A DNA stretch of 64,000 nucleotides. Origin: Bacillus shivajii (GTDB taxonomy: Bacteria; Bacillota; Bacilli; Bacillales; Salisediminibacteriaceae). Position 1 is the stretch's first letter; each line of letters opens with the position of its first letter. Positions 28,084-37,664 of this stretch are shown piece by piece. A model generated the notes under the pieces. The model had not been told where the DNA came from. It worked only from the letters and a program-made list of their open reading frames with translations, and did not search any database. A program made the position numbers and the translations under genes. The stretch lies in NCBI RefSeq assembly GCF_020519665.1, contig NZ_CP084703.1:1674001-1738000 (forward strand), in the 5' to 3' direction.

Positions 28084-28615
28084 AGGGGAAACACAGCTTA
28101 TTGGAAAACGAGTGAAGAAAACTCATGAAAGAGTAGAAGCATATGGGTCTATAGATGAATTAAACAGCTTTATTGGTGTGGCAGTAGCTGAAATCGCCGA
28201 TCGCAAAGATTTACAAGATGTAAAAAATGATTTACTAAAAATTCAACATGAATTATTCGATTTAGGCGGAGATTTGGCAAATGTAACAGGCAAAGTAGAT
28301 TGGGCAACAAAAGAAGAATATGTGAATGACCTTGAAGAGAAAATTGATCATTATTGTCAAGAGTCTCCTGATATTACAAAATTCATTTTACCAGGTGGAC
28401 AACAGGCAGCAGCACACCTTCATGTTTGTCGTACTGTAACTAGAAGAGCTGAAAGGACCCTTTTAAAAATTGATGAAGATGAGACACTGCCTCCAGTAGC
28501 AGTAAAATATGTAAATCGATTATCTGACTATTTTTTTGCTGCAGCGAGAGTTATTAACTATCGTTTGGGGACGAAGGATGTTTTATATGAGAGAGGAAAA
28601 GATGTCTTCTCGTAA
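28055..28615 (+). CDS. yvqK: PduO-type ATP:cob(I)alamin adenosyltransferase
   Basis: A 186-residue enzyme that transfers the adenosyl group of ATP to cob(I)alamin, making adenosylcobalamin. The N-terminal ATP-binding MKIYTKKGDKGETQL and TRRAERTLLKI are diagnostic. The GTG at 28055 gives the canonical N-terminus and is 7 nt from AAAGGGG; the ATG at 28049 is too close to that site. Last gene of the riboswitch-controlled B12 operon, the same order as yvrC-yvrB-yvrA-yvqK. Confidence 0.93.
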   Translation: MKIYTKKGDKGETQLIGKRVKKTHERVEAYGSIDELNSFIGVAVAEIADRKDLQDVKNDLLKIQHELFDLGGDLANVTGKVDWATKEEYVNDLEEKIDHYCQESPDITKFILPGGQQAAAHLHVCRTVTRRAERTLLKIDEDETLPPVAVKYVNRLSDYFFAAARVINYRLGTKDVLYERGKDVFS

Positions 28616-28642
28616 AAACAGTAACTAGAGTAAGGTGAAAAT

Positions 28643-28672
28643 AAAAACACGCACATCTGTGCGTGTTTTTTA
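28643..28672. terminator. Bidirectional terminator after the B12 operon
   Basis: AAAACACGCAC pairs with GTGCGTGTTTT around ATCT, with A and T runs on both sides, between convergent genes. Confidence 0.9.
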
Positions 28673-28703
28673 GTATATATCCATCAAGAGTCAGCTTTTA
28701 ACC

Positions 28704-29375
28704 TTAAATGTGGATTTCAATTTCTGCTGATTCGCGTAATTTTTCAAGATATTTAGACTGTTTAAGTTGTGTTTCGATTTGATCTTGAACTTCTTCAAAT
28801 TCACCGAGCTCTTCATTTTGCATTGCTAATTGGTCGTAGTAATCTCTCATTTCATCTTCAGAAACTTCAATTTCTGTTTCGTCTAAATGATCTAAAGAGA
28901 GAAGCTCTTGTACTTTCATCATTTCACGAATTTCAGCTCTTAAAGACTCTTCTGTGTAATTTTGCATTTCTAATGCTTGTTCAAATTCTTCTTCTGAGAA
29001 ACTACCTTTAATTTGTTCGAACTCAAGGTCTACTTCTTCTTCAGATGCTTCGATGTCATGGTTTTCAGCTTCTTGTAGCAAGATTTTTTGAGTAATTAAC
29101 TCTTCTAAAATCCCATGGCGCATTTGGTTAAGTAATTCTTGATTTTCTTCATCTTCAAAGTCTAACCCTTGTTGAGCATATAAATCTTGAAGTTGATTTA
29201 GTTGATGGTCGATTTCGCTCATTGGAACATCTTCGCCGTTAACTGTTGCTGCTGCTTCTCCATCAGCACTCCCGTTGCTTGCTTCACCGTTGTCTTCACC
29301 ATCACCACATGCAGCTAATGCTAAGACAGTCATCAATGAGATCGCAAGCAGAAAATTCCGCTTGATATGTTTCAT
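28704..29375 (-). CDS. SurA N-terminal domain lipoprotein
   Basis: A 223-residue lipoprotein: signal peptide with lipobox LALAACG, a short Gly/Ser/Asp-rich spacer, then a SurA-N type chaperone domain (ATVNGEDVPMSEIDHQLNQL). The protein is very acidic. No parvulin isomerase domain is present, unlike PrsA, so it is probably a chaperone-like extracytoplasmic protein rather than an isomerase. It stands alone, with an unassigned 300-bp A/T-rich gap upstream. Confidence 0.82.
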   Translation of the reverse strand: MKHIKRNFLLAISLMTVLALAACGDGEDNGEASNGSADGEAAATVNGEDVPMSEIDHQLNQLQDLYAQQGLDFEDEENQELLNQMRHGILEELITQKILLQEAENHDIEASEEEVDLEFEQIKGSFSEEEFEQALEMQNYTEESLRAEIREMMKVQELLSLDHLDETEIEVSEDEMRDYYDQLAMQNEELGEFEEVQDQIETQLKQSKYLEKLRESAEIEIHI

Positions 29376-29675
29376 TCAAAACATCCACCTTTCTTATATA
29401 CCAATGTTAAGATGTAAATTTTATAACATTACTTACCACTTTAACATAGAAGAAGATTAAATTTCAATTTTGTAATTGTAAAAAATTATGGACGAATGCG
29501 CGAGAACAAAACGAAATGTCAATGTCATACATGTTTTACACTAATTTATAGGACAACATAATAACTATTATGAACTATATGATTTTCGAGAGAATTTTCA
29601 TATTTATCATAGCTAAAAACATGTTTGATGATCATTTTTCATATAGTAGATAAAAATGAAAGGTGTGATTAAAGC

Positions 29676-30743
29676 TTGGACATGTATAACGTTAAAGTTG
29701 GAGACACATTACATCGCCTTGCCTATCAACACAATATACGAGTTCGTGAACTTTTAAATTTGAACCCTCAACTTTTTGATGAAAGAAGTTATATACAACC
29801 AGGTAACACGCTTTATATTCCAACATCGAATAAGCTAGAGGAAATAAAAGAAAAACGTGGGGAATGCCTAAAAGAGTTTTCGCCGCTTGATGTAGAGAAG
29901 TATATGAATAAATGGAAAAAATATAATCATAACAGCGTCGTTTGCGAAAATATCGGCTATAGTGTGATGAAATTTCCACTTCAAATGGTGAAGATTGGAA
30001 CAGGTGCAAACGAAATATTCTACTCAGGAGGATGGCATTCGAATGAATGGATGACGAGTAAGTTTTTAACAGAATGGGCGGATGACATAATTGAAGCCCT
30101 TGTTTTCAATAAAAAATATAAACACCTAAATGTAAAAGAATTATTTGAAAAGATTACTTTATATATTGTTCCAATGGTTAATCCTGATGGTATATTACTT
30201 GTCCAGCAAGGAAATTATCAGGCTCACCCTTATTACGGGGTGGTTAAGGAAATAAATAAAGGAAGTAATACGTTCGATCATTGGTCTGCAAATATTCGAG
30301 GAGTGGACTTAAATCACCAATGGCCTGCTGGATGGAAGATCGAAGCTGATGAAAGCCCAAGCCAGGCTTGGCCACGTCATTATAGTGGGATAAAACCGTT
30401 AACAGAACCAGAAGCAAAAACGATTTATCGATTAACAAAACAACATGACTTCACACATGTATTAACCTTTCATTCCCAAGGTCAACTGATCTATTGGGGT
30501 TATCGAGAATTAGAACCTGAAGTTAGTAAAACAATGGCACATCGCCTTTCATTAAAAAGTTCATACCTTCCAGTTCGTACAGCTGATAGTGATGCTGGCT
30601 ACAAAGATTGGTTTATTCAAGAAACAGGACGACCTGGATTTACAATTGAAGTCGGTGTAGGAACAAATCCATTGCCATTTCATGCTTATGGAGAAATTTG
30701 GTCTAACAACACCCTCTTAGCAATAGAAGGTTTACTATTATAA
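29676..30743 (+). CDS. LysM-containing M14 gamma-D-glutamyl-diamino acid peptidase
   Basis: A 355-residue peptidoglycan peptidase. An N-terminal LysM domain (residues 1-46) binds glycan. The M14 carboxypeptidase-fold domain follows, with zinc ligands in WHSNEW, a later His in TFHSQGQ and catalytic Glu in FTIEVGVG. It resembles endopeptidase I (ENP1) of Lysinibacillus sphaericus and B. subtilis YqgT, which cut gamma-D-Glu-diaminopimelate bonds. There is no signal peptide, as in ENP1. TTG 29676 is chosen for spacing from GAAAGGTG. Confidence 0.88.
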   Translation: MDMYNVKVGDTLHRLAYQHNIRVRELLNLNPQLFDERSYIQPGNTLYIPTSNKLEEIKEKRGECLKEFSPLDVEKYMNKWKKYNHNSVVCENIGYSVMKFPLQMVKIGTGANEIFYSGGWHSNEWMTSKFLTEWADDIIEALVFNKKYKHLNVKELFEKITLYIVPMVNPDGILLVQQGNYQAHPYYGVVKEINKGSNTFDHWSANIRGVDLNHQWPAGWKIEADESPSQAWPRHYSGIKPLTEPEAKTIYRLTKQHDFTHVLTFHSQGQLIYWGYRELEPEVSKTMAHRLSLKSSYLPVRTADSDAGYKDWFIQETGRPGFTIEVGVGTNPLPFHAYGEIWSNNTLLAIEGLLL

Positions 30744-31034
30744 AATGGTTTAATTTCTTATACTTTTACTTTGTAGTTTTGTTGATAGTCTTGGAGAAAC
30801 AAATAGAACGCAACTTCTCTATTAATAGTGTAATGTCGTTTATCCCCCCACTGGGCCTATCCATCTTCTGTGGCGCATGCCTCTTATTAGAAGATCCAAG
30901 ATTAAATTGAAACTTGGATCATTAAAAGGTACAATCTAAATATATAATACAATGAAAATGCGTAACAAGTTGATGCAATGAAAAGGCATGTGAGTAGCTG
31001 ATACGTACTTGTCGAGGTCAAAGGAGTGGCGGAT

Positions 31035-31733
31035 GTGATCAAGCAAGTCCGAACGAAAAAAATATACGAAATCGTCGCAGAAAGTTTAACTGAAATGATT
31101 AAAAGCGGAAAGTATAAACCAGGTGACCGCCTTTCTTCTGTTCAACAACTAGCAGAGGACTTTGATGTAGGCCGTTCTGCAATTCGTGAAGCTCTAAGCG
31201 CGTTAAAAGCCATGGGATTAATTGAAATACGACAAGGTGAAGGAACGTTTGTAAAAAAAACGAACTTTGATTTAACCTCTGATATGATTCCAGCTGTTCT
31301 CCAAAAAGATGATCTAAGGCAACTCTTTGAGATTCGAAAGCTTAATGAATCTGGAGCAGCATCATTAGCCGCTAAAAACCGCAGTGAAGAGGACTTGAAA
31401 CAACTTGAGAATATTTTAAGTGAAATGAAGAAAACAAATGGTCATGGAGAATACGGAGAAAAAAACGATATCGATTTTCATATGGCAGTTGTAAAGGCAA
31501 CAAAAAATGACATGCTTTATAAACTGATGGCTACCATTTCAGGGACAATGAAAGAGTCAATGATGGAAGCTCGTCAACTCTTCATCTATTCCAATGCTAC
31601 AAAAATGGACCAATTATATGAAGAACATTTCGCGATATATATGGCAATTAAAGCGCAGAATTCTTCATTAGCTTCTGAGAAAATGTTAGAACATATTATT
31701 GGGGTTGAAAACGAATTATTTATAGAAACTTAA
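31035..31733 (+). CDS. GntR/FadR-family transcriptional regulator (LutR-like)
   Basis: A 232-residue FadR-subfamily regulator: winged helix at residues 5-70 (LAEDFDVGRSAIREALSALKAMGL) and an all-helical FCD effector domain after. The N-terminus resembles B. subtilis LutR, which controls L-lactate use, but no lutABC operon is adjacent. The GTG at 31035 is chosen because AAAGGAG ends at 31026. Ligand and targets are unknown. Confidence 0.85.
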   Translation: MIKQVRTKKIYEIVAESLTEMIKSGKYKPGDRLSSVQQLAEDFDVGRSAIREALSALKAMGLIEIRQGEGTFVKKTNFDLTSDMIPAVLQKDDLRQLFEIRKLNESGAASLAAKNRSEEDLKQLENILSEMKKTNGHGEYGEKNDIDFHMAVVKATKNDMLYKLMATISGTMKESMMEARQLFIYSNATKMDQLYEEHFAIYMAIKAQNSSLASEKMLEHIIGVENELFIET

Positions 31734-31738
31734 TGGTC

Positions 31739-31770
31739 AAAAGCCAGACTCCATTATGGTCTGGCTTTTC
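31739..31770 (+). terminator. Terminator between the GntR and Crp genes
   Basis: AAAAGCCAGAC pairs with GTCTGGCTTTT around CCATTATG, then T-rich DNA. Confidence 0.88.
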
Positions 31771-31797
31771 ATACGTAATTATAGGAGGGCGAAAAGT

Positions 31798-32445
31798 TTG
31801 CGACAATGGGAAAAGCACCTTTCTGAAACAACGGTTTTTGAAGGCTTCACACAAAGTGAGATTGAACAATTAATGGACCTTTGTCACGAGAAAGAGTTAA
31901 AAGATAAAGAAGTGTTGTTTTTAGAAGGAGAAACAAGAAAATACATATATTTGCTTGGTAAAGGAACCATTCTAATCAGTAAATTAACGGAAACGGGTGA
32001 AGAAAGTTTAATTAATGTATTAGGAGAAGGAGAAATGTTTCCTCATACAGGTTTTTTCGATAATGCACCATACCCTGGCACTGCAACTGCAAAGAAAGAT
32101 GTGACAGTGCTTTGTATTCCTGTGCGTGCATTTGAACAATTAATCCTAGATCAACCCGAGTTATCGATTAAGATCATAAAGGTCATGAACGAAAAGATTC
32201 ATTATTTACAAAAGAAATTAAATGAAATTCTTTCTTTAAATGTTGAATCAAGGTTGAAAGGGGCCATGGCTCATTTACAAGAAACGCAAGGCAACACAGT
32301 ACGTTTAACTCACCAAGAGATCGGGAACATTATTGGTGCGACTAGGGAAACAGTAAGCCGTCAATTGAAGAAATGGGAAAAGGAAGAGTATGTAGAAATA
32401 AAGAAAGATAGAATTATTCTTCATATAGACATGATGGAGATTTAG
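31798..32445 (+). CDS. Crp/Fnr-family transcriptional regulator
   Basis: A 215-residue regulator with a cyclic-nucleotide-type beta-roll (about 15-125), a dimer helix and a Crp-type winged helix (LTHQEIGNIIGATRETVSRQLKKW). The four cysteines of an Fnr iron-sulphur cluster are absent. The effector is unknown. The TTG at 31798 follows AGGAGGG by 8 nt; an in-frame ATG at 31756 lies inside the preceding terminator and is unlikely. Confidence 0.88.
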   Translation: MRQWEKHLSETTVFEGFTQSEIEQLMDLCHEKELKDKEVLFLEGETRKYIYLLGKGTILISKLTETGEESLINVLGEGEMFPHTGFFDNAPYPGTATAKKDVTVLCIPVRAFEQLILDQPELSIKIIKVMNEKIHYLQKKLNEILSLNVESRLKGAMAHLQETQGNTVRLTHQEIGNIIGATRETVSRQLKKWEKEEYVEIKKDRIILHIDMMEI

Positions 32446-32491
32446 GTTCATACGTTAATCCTTTCCAAGTTGTAATTAGAGGAAAAAGGAA

Positions 32492-32520
32492 AAACCACCG
32501 AGAACATCGGTGGTTTAAAT
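32492..32520. terminator. Bidirectional terminator, Crp gene / fer
   Basis: AAACCACCG pairs with CGGTGGTTT around AGAACAT. The T run on the plus side is weak. Confidence 0.65.
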
Positions 32521-32604
32521 GTTTTATACTATCAAAATTTATAATATTTATGACCGATAGTATAACGGTAATTAAGTACTTAGCGCTAAGCTGAGTTTTG
32601 AATA

Positions 32605-32889
<285 letters not shown>

Positions 32890-33103
32890 TTACTTCTCTC
32901 TATTTATGCATAAAGGGCTCAGTAAAGAACTCATTTTTATTGTGAAGAAAGTTCTTACTACTTTTATTGTAAATGTTCCTTTATAACTTTTCAATAAAAA
33001 TATGGTTGAAAAGTTATCCCTTTGTGTTTTTAAATAAAACTAGATTCCACGTTCAAACCTTTTTATAATATAGATAAGAACTTGGCAGTAAAGGGGAAAC
33101 CTT

Positions 33104-34159
33104 ATGAGTATGATGCAATGGCTATGCTTGAAAGTAATTGACCGGATTGGAAGTGAACGCTCACTTACTGGAGTGTACTATTTATTAAGTGGTAAAAAAT
33201 CTTTTCAGACAATACAAGATGCCCACCTTTTTCGTTGTTCACCTTATGTTGGAACCTTGAAATTAATTGAAAAAGCTTCTTTTGACGAAATGATTATTAA
33301 AGGCGAGAAACATGGCTGGTTTCACTTTGACAAGCCAAACCACGCAAGGCTTACAGACAATGGTAAGAAAAAGCTTAACGAATACGGTCAAACATATAAA
33401 TTACCCGATGATTACAACGGAGCAAAATATGAATGGAATGACTATGCCGTCCAATATTGGGACAGGCTCTCCTTAATGGTACAAACATGTGCTTTTTTTA
33501 TAAAAGGAAACAATCGGTTTATACCTGTAAGTTATAACAAAGATACGCAATTACATGTAAAGTCGATCTTGTTAAATGAAGTACGATCACCAAAAGATTA
33601 TAGTGAGCAGCTTTTAAAAGAGTTACGGTCAATTTTAAAAAACGTTTCCGACCTTGAAGCTTGGTTGTTTGTACAACGTCTAACTTCTACGGACAAAACT
33701 GGCCAGACATTTACTCAGTTGTCTAACCATTTTAAAGGTGATTCATTACATACGAAACTAACCTTCTTCGGAGTTATTCACAAAATCATACAAATGGTCC
33801 AATCCAATGAACAACGATCCCCTGCCTTAAAATTATTATTGCCCAAAACTCAGCGTTTAAATAGTATAACGGAGACTGCGAGTATAACGAATCATTTACT
33901 TATGTCACATTCGATAGATGAAGTAGCTAAGATAAGACATTTAAAAAGAAGTACGATTGAAGACCATATCATCGAACTGGCTATTTATGATGTTGATTTT
34001 CCGGTGAACACATATATTAAGATCGAACAAGTCGAACAAATTAATGATGCTGCGGAAAAATTAAAGACAAAAAAGCTAAGGGTGTTAAAAGAATATTTTG
34101 GAAATCAATACTCCTATTTTCAACTTCGCTTAGCCCTCACTGTTGCAGAAAAGGAATGA
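33104..34159 (+). CDS. ypbB: YpbB family helix-turn-helix protein
   Basis: A 351-residue protein at the ypbB position, overlapping recS by 4 bp. A C-terminal helix-turn-helix of the type found in RecQ partners (MSHSIDEVAKIRHLKRSTIEDHIIEL) is visible near residues 268-295; the N-terminal half has no recognisable domain. Coupling to the helicase gene suggests a role in the same DNA repair process, but none has been proven. Confidence 0.85.
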   Translation: MSMMQWLCLKVIDRIGSERSLTGVYYLLSGKKSFQTIQDAHLFRCSPYVGTLKLIEKASFDEMIIKGEKHGWFHFDKPNHARLTDNGKKKLNEYGQTYKLPDDYNGAKYEWNDYAVQYWDRLSLMVQTCAFFIKGNNRFIPVSYNKDTQLHVKSILLNEVRSPKDYSEQLLKELRSILKNVSDLEAWLFVQRLTSTDKTGQTFTQLSNHFKGDSLHTKLTFFGVIHKIIQMVQSNEQRSPALKLLLPKTQRLNSITETASITNHLLMSHSIDEVAKIRHLKRSTIEDHIIELAIYDVDFPVNTYIKIEQVEQINDAAEKLKTKKLRVLKEYFGNQYSYFQLRLALTVAEKE

Positions 34160-35697
34160 ACAAAATGAACCTTGAAGAGATTCTTTATAAAAAGTTTGGT
34201 TATAAGTCATTTCGCAAAGGGCAACAAGCAGTAATTAAAGAAATTCTTCGTGGAAAAGATGTTTTAGGAATTTTACCAACAGGAACAGGGAAAACGTTAT
34301 GTTACCAACTTCCTTCGTTGTTGTTAAGTGGGATGACTGTAGTTGTGTCGCCATTACTATCATTGATGGAAGATCAAGTTCATCAATTAAGAGCATCTGG
34401 AGATAAAAGAGTTGTTCAACTAAACAGCCTTTTATCCTTTGCAGAACGCAAAGAAACATTACATAACTTACAAGATGATGCATTAGTTTTTATTTCACCA
34501 GAAATGTTATCAAATGAATATGTCCTTCAAGTTTTATCAAGGTATAAGATAAGTCTCATTGCAATTGATGAAGCACACTGTATCTCACAATGGGGGCATG
34601 AATTTAGAACAGACTATTTACGTCTAAGAGAAGTCATAAAAAAGCTTAACAGCCCGCAATGTGTTGCTTTAACGGCAACTGCCACTAAAAAGGTCGCAGT
34701 AGATATTATTGAGCATTTAGGAATGAACAACCCTGCTATTCATCGACATTCAGTGAACAGACCTGAGATTAGCATAATTATGGACCATGGAGAAAATGTA
34801 AAAGAAAAAGATAACAAGTTAATGAATTGGGTGAATGTCTTAAAGAAACCAGGGATCATCTATGTAGGGACGAGAAATGAAGCAGAAAGAATGAATAACA
34901 TACTTAAGGATTCATATGGGAGAAAAATAGCTTATTATCACGCAGGTTTAACGAAAGAAGATCGACTACTCGTTCAAAGACAGTTTTTAAATGATGAATT
35001 AGATTGGATTGTGGCGACGAACGCATTTGGTATGGGAATTAATAAAAGCAATGTCTGTTCGGTTATTCACATGTACATGCCATCTTCGATTGAACAATAT
35101 GTACAAGAAATTGGCCGTGCAGGAAGAGGGGGACAAAACAGTACAGCTGTATCTATTTTGTCGATCGAGGACCGTTTTTTGCCGATTAGTTTTATTGAAC
35201 GTGAATTTCCTACTGAAAATGAACTAAACACGTGGTTCTATAAAGGGTATGGCAGCTTATTAGCTGATCGAGAGTATGTCAATGTTGAAGAAATCAAAGA
35301 AGTCTTTCAAATCGATGATACGCTATGGCGAATGATACAATATTATTTAGAACAGGAATCAATTGTGAAGGACAATATGATTAACACTGACAATTTAACA
35401 ACTGAAGTTCTATCTGATTTAAACGAAAGGTTTGCTAAAAGATCAAGTGAGAAGCTAGAACGGCTTGCGCAATATGAACGTTTCACTAACACTGATGGCT
35501 GTCTCAGGCAGTATTTGTTGCATTATTTTGGGGAAAGCACTTCCGAGCAAAAGATTTGTTGCTCGAACTGTAATACAAAAAAAGAGCTTATAAATGATGA
35601 AAACATCGATCGTGACGTGTACGTACCAATAGAAAAGCAAGATTTCCATTATTCTATATGGGAAAAAGAACTTGAAAATATATTTTTAACACCTTGA
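34156..35697 (+). CDS. recS: RecQ-family ATP-dependent DNA helicase RecS
   Basis: A 513-residue RecQ-like helicase. Walker A LPTGTGKT, DEAH box (LIAIDEAHCISQWGHEF), TATATKK and GRAGRGG mark the two RecA domains, and a C-terminal zinc region (CLRQYLLHYFG, CCSNC) follows. No HRDC domain. B. subtilis RecS is 496 residues. The stop TGA is formed by the T of the CCTT target duplication and GA of MITE copy D; without the insertion the frame would read CCT TGT TAA, one Cys longer. Confidence 0.93.
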   Translation: MNKMNLEEILYKKFGYKSFRKGQQAVIKEILRGKDVLGILPTGTGKTLCYQLPSLLLSGMTVVVSPLLSLMEDQVHQLRASGDKRVVQLNSLLSFAERKETLHNLQDDALVFISPEMLSNEYVLQVLSRYKISLIAIDEAHCISQWGHEFRTDYLRLREVIKKLNSPQCVALTATATKKVAVDIIEHLGMNNPAIHRHSVNRPEISIIMDHGENVKEKDNKLMNWVNVLKKPGIIYVGTRNEAERMNNILKDSYGRKIAYYHAGLTKEDRLLVQRQFLNDELDWIVATNAFGMGINKSNVCSVIHMYMPSSIEQYVQEIGRAGRGGQNSTAVSILSIEDRFLPISFIEREFPTENELNTWFYKGYGSLLADREYVNVEEIKEVFQIDDTLWRMIQYYLEQESIVKDNMINTDNLTTEVLSDLNERFAKRSSEKLERLAQYERFTNTDGCLRQYLLHYFGESTSEQKICCSNCNTKKELINDENIDRDVYVPIEKQDFHYSIWEKELENIFLTP

Positions 35698-36208
35698 ATC
35701 AATTTCATAATTACGTTTTATGCGTAATGAAACGAATAATATTATAACTTTTTCATTAAATGTACGTATTATTTGTCAACTAAGGTTTACTTCCACTAGG
35801 CCTGTCTCTTCCTCTGCTAGCATTGCTTCGTGGTATGATCCGTCGAGACAACTTGAAGAATACTCGTGGGGGAAACGCTCGTTGGTGACTTCGGCGTTGA
35901 TCACAGGACGTGGATCGAAATTAGCCGAAGTTTATTATAAGGACTTGCACTAAAGCATAAGAGCTTCTATGTAAGCACACTTCGCTTACGAAGAATCTCT
36001 TTAGCGAAAAGCAAAGTTTTGTATAGAGGTGAACGTAACTAAAGGCGGCGACTCCCGGAGGATCAGCGCAGTCTGAAGATCCACTTAGGCGAAGAGTCGT
36101 CAAGCCTAAGTTAGCTGAAGACAAGCCCTCGGGAAAGCGCCCGTCTGAAGTGAAGTTCACACTCATCATTCGGAATTTCGCATCATATTTGAGTTATGAA
36201 ATTGATTA
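35696..36208 (+). mobile_element. MITE-like element copy D (carrying a family 2 module)
   Basis: A 513-bp copy between recS and ypbD. The left end is perfect; the right end is TTATGAAATTGATTA. An exact CCTT duplication (35692-35695, 36209-36212) flanks it. The tandem hairpin units are missing. About 245 bp of other sequence (35780-36025) is inserted in the core; its part near 35797-35855 is the reverse complement of a segment of the family 2 repeat at 23449-23505. The right conserved hairpin region is intact. Confidence 0.9.
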
Positions 36209-36238
36209 CCTTGTTAACGAATATCGGGGGGGGAAAAT

Positions 36239-36829
36239 GTGAATAAACAAGCTGAAATTGTAAAAAAACTTTCAGATCGTGAATTGATTATCAATCTCTA
36301 TTTAACACAAGTAATCATACTTATTATCGGCTTAGGGTTAAGCCGAATATTTTTTGGTCAATGGTTCGCCCCACTTCACTTTATTGATTGGAATGTAACA
36401 GATGTTGCTATTGGTGTAATTGCAGGAATTGTCATTGTGATTATCGAGGTGATCTGTATAAAGATATTGCCTACAGACTGGTTTGATGATGGGGGAATTA
36501 ATCAAAGAATTTTTGAGAATATATCTGTAGGTCATATTGCTTTCCTGTCATTTACTGTAGCTTTTTCTGAGGAATTACTTTTTAGAGGTGTATTACAAAC
36601 AAACTTTGGGATCGTCATTGCATCATTCATATTTGCAATCATTCATTTTCGTTATATGAACAAATTATTTCTATTTATGTTTACAATTTTCCTAAGTTTT
36701 GTTTTAGGTGCAATTTATTACTATACGAATAACTTAATCTCAGTGATTATCGCTCATTTCCTCATTGACTTTATTTTAGGCGTATTCATAAGAACAGGAG
36801 TATATAAAAAAATTATAAAGAACGGATAA
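36239..36829 (+). CDS. ypbD: CPBP-family intramembrane metalloprotease
   Basis: A 196-residue polytopic membrane protein of the CPBP (Abi) family. EELLFRGVLQ at residues 114-123, IIHFRY and AHFLIDF supply the Glu, Arg and His of the family active site. Substrate unknown. The start is GTG 36239, preceded by a run of eight G residues that acts as ribosome-binding site. Only about 30 bp separate it from MITE copy D, which now splits it from recS. Confidence 0.88.
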   Translation: MNKQAEIVKKLSDRELIINLYLTQVIILIIGLGLSRIFFGQWFAPLHFIDWNVTDVAIGVIAGIVIVIIEVICIKILPTDWFDDGGINQRIFENISVGHIAFLSFTVAFSEELLFRGVLQTNFGIVIASFIFAIIHFRYMNKLFLFMFTIFLSFVLGAIYYYTNNLISVIIAHFLIDFILGVFIRTGVYKKIIKNG

Positions 36830-36879
36830 CAAGTTCGGATTTAAGGAGTTATCCAACTGAAATATCGAGGTGAACGAAT

Positions 36880-37158
36880 ATGGTCAAAAAATCATCGCGT
36901 TTTGAACATCAAACATCTGAACCGATAAAAGAGCAATCTGAAAGTAATCATATTGACAATGAGTCCATTGATGCTTTAAATTTACCTTCACGTAAAGATG
37001 TCCATCAATCACGCGTTAGCAAAAAAGAAAATAGGCATAGAAAAAACAAAAAGAAACGAGTTAACTACCCATTAGTCAGAGTATTAGTTGTATTGTTCTT
37101 TTTGATAGTAACATTTGTACTCACTTACCCTTTTTGGGCAGATAAAATAATCTTCTAA
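36880..37158 (+). CDS. ypbE: Short YpbE-like membrane protein lacking LysM
   Basis: A 92-residue protein at the ypbE position: a polar, basic N-terminal region (residues 1-64, ending KKENRHRKNKKKR) and one membrane segment (VRVLVVLFFLIVTFVLTYPF) near the C-terminus. B. subtilis YpbE has about 240 residues with a C-terminal LysM domain outside the membrane. Here the frame ends right after the membrane segment, so the LysM part is missing; I see no remnant before ypbF. Symbol by synteny only. Confidence 0.6.
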   Translation: MVKKSSRFEHQTSEPIKEQSESNHIDNESIDALNLPSRKDVHQSRVSKKENRHRKNKKKRVNYPLVRVLVVLFFLIVTFVLTYPFWADKIIF

Positions 37159-37226
37159 AAGAAATACGTATAACATACTAGCCTTGCATATAATGTACTA
37201 ATCTTTAAATGAAAGGTGGTATGTAT

Positions 37227-37664
37227 ATGCGAGGAAGTTCCGATTCACGAAGTATAGTCCAGTATCACGAAGTTGTTGAACAAGCATTGATTGAAGCGAA
37301 GCAAAAAGAACAAAAGGCTGAAGACCGCTTAACGAAAGCAGGGTATGTGTTCTTTAGCTTATTATTTGCAGTTATTTTGTATGGTGCTTATTCAATTATT
37401 TATACAAAAAATGTCCAAGCATATTTAACTCATGTTTTATCAGATCAGATCTTATTATTTTTAATTCTAATATTATCAGTGAGCTTTTATTATATGAAGA
37501 CTAAAAAAGACAAATTAGATAAAGCAGAGAAAGATTATGAAGAACTTTTAGAAGAGACAATTGATCGTTTATCTGATATTTGGCCTACTTCTGAAAAAGA
37601 GGAGGTCTTAGTAAGGTTTCATGAAATGAAGGATAAACACGATGTCAATTTATTTCATAAATGA
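37227..37664 (+). CDS. ypbF: YpbF-like DUF2663 membrane protein
   Basis: A 145-residue protein with two membrane segments (about 43-60 and 73-92) and charged helical ends, matching YpbF in size and place. The ATG at 37227 has AAAGGTGG at 37212-37219. Its TGA stop is shared with the junction of MITE copy E. The restored empty site also reads AAA TGA, so the protein is unchanged by the insertion. Confidence 0.85.
   Translation: MRGSSDSRSIVQYHEVVEQALIEAKQKEQKAEDRLTKAGYVFFSLLFAVILYGAYSIIYTKNVQAYLTHVLSDQILLFLILILSVSFYYMKTKKDKLDKAEKDYEELLEETIDRLSDIWPTSEKEEVLVRFHEMKDKHDVNLFHK

Noticed and set aside
32570-32595. Perfect 12-bp palindrome CTTAGCGCTAAG near the 3' end of fer
   Set aside because: It lies downstream of fer without a T run and no partner site was found. 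Too little to call an operator.
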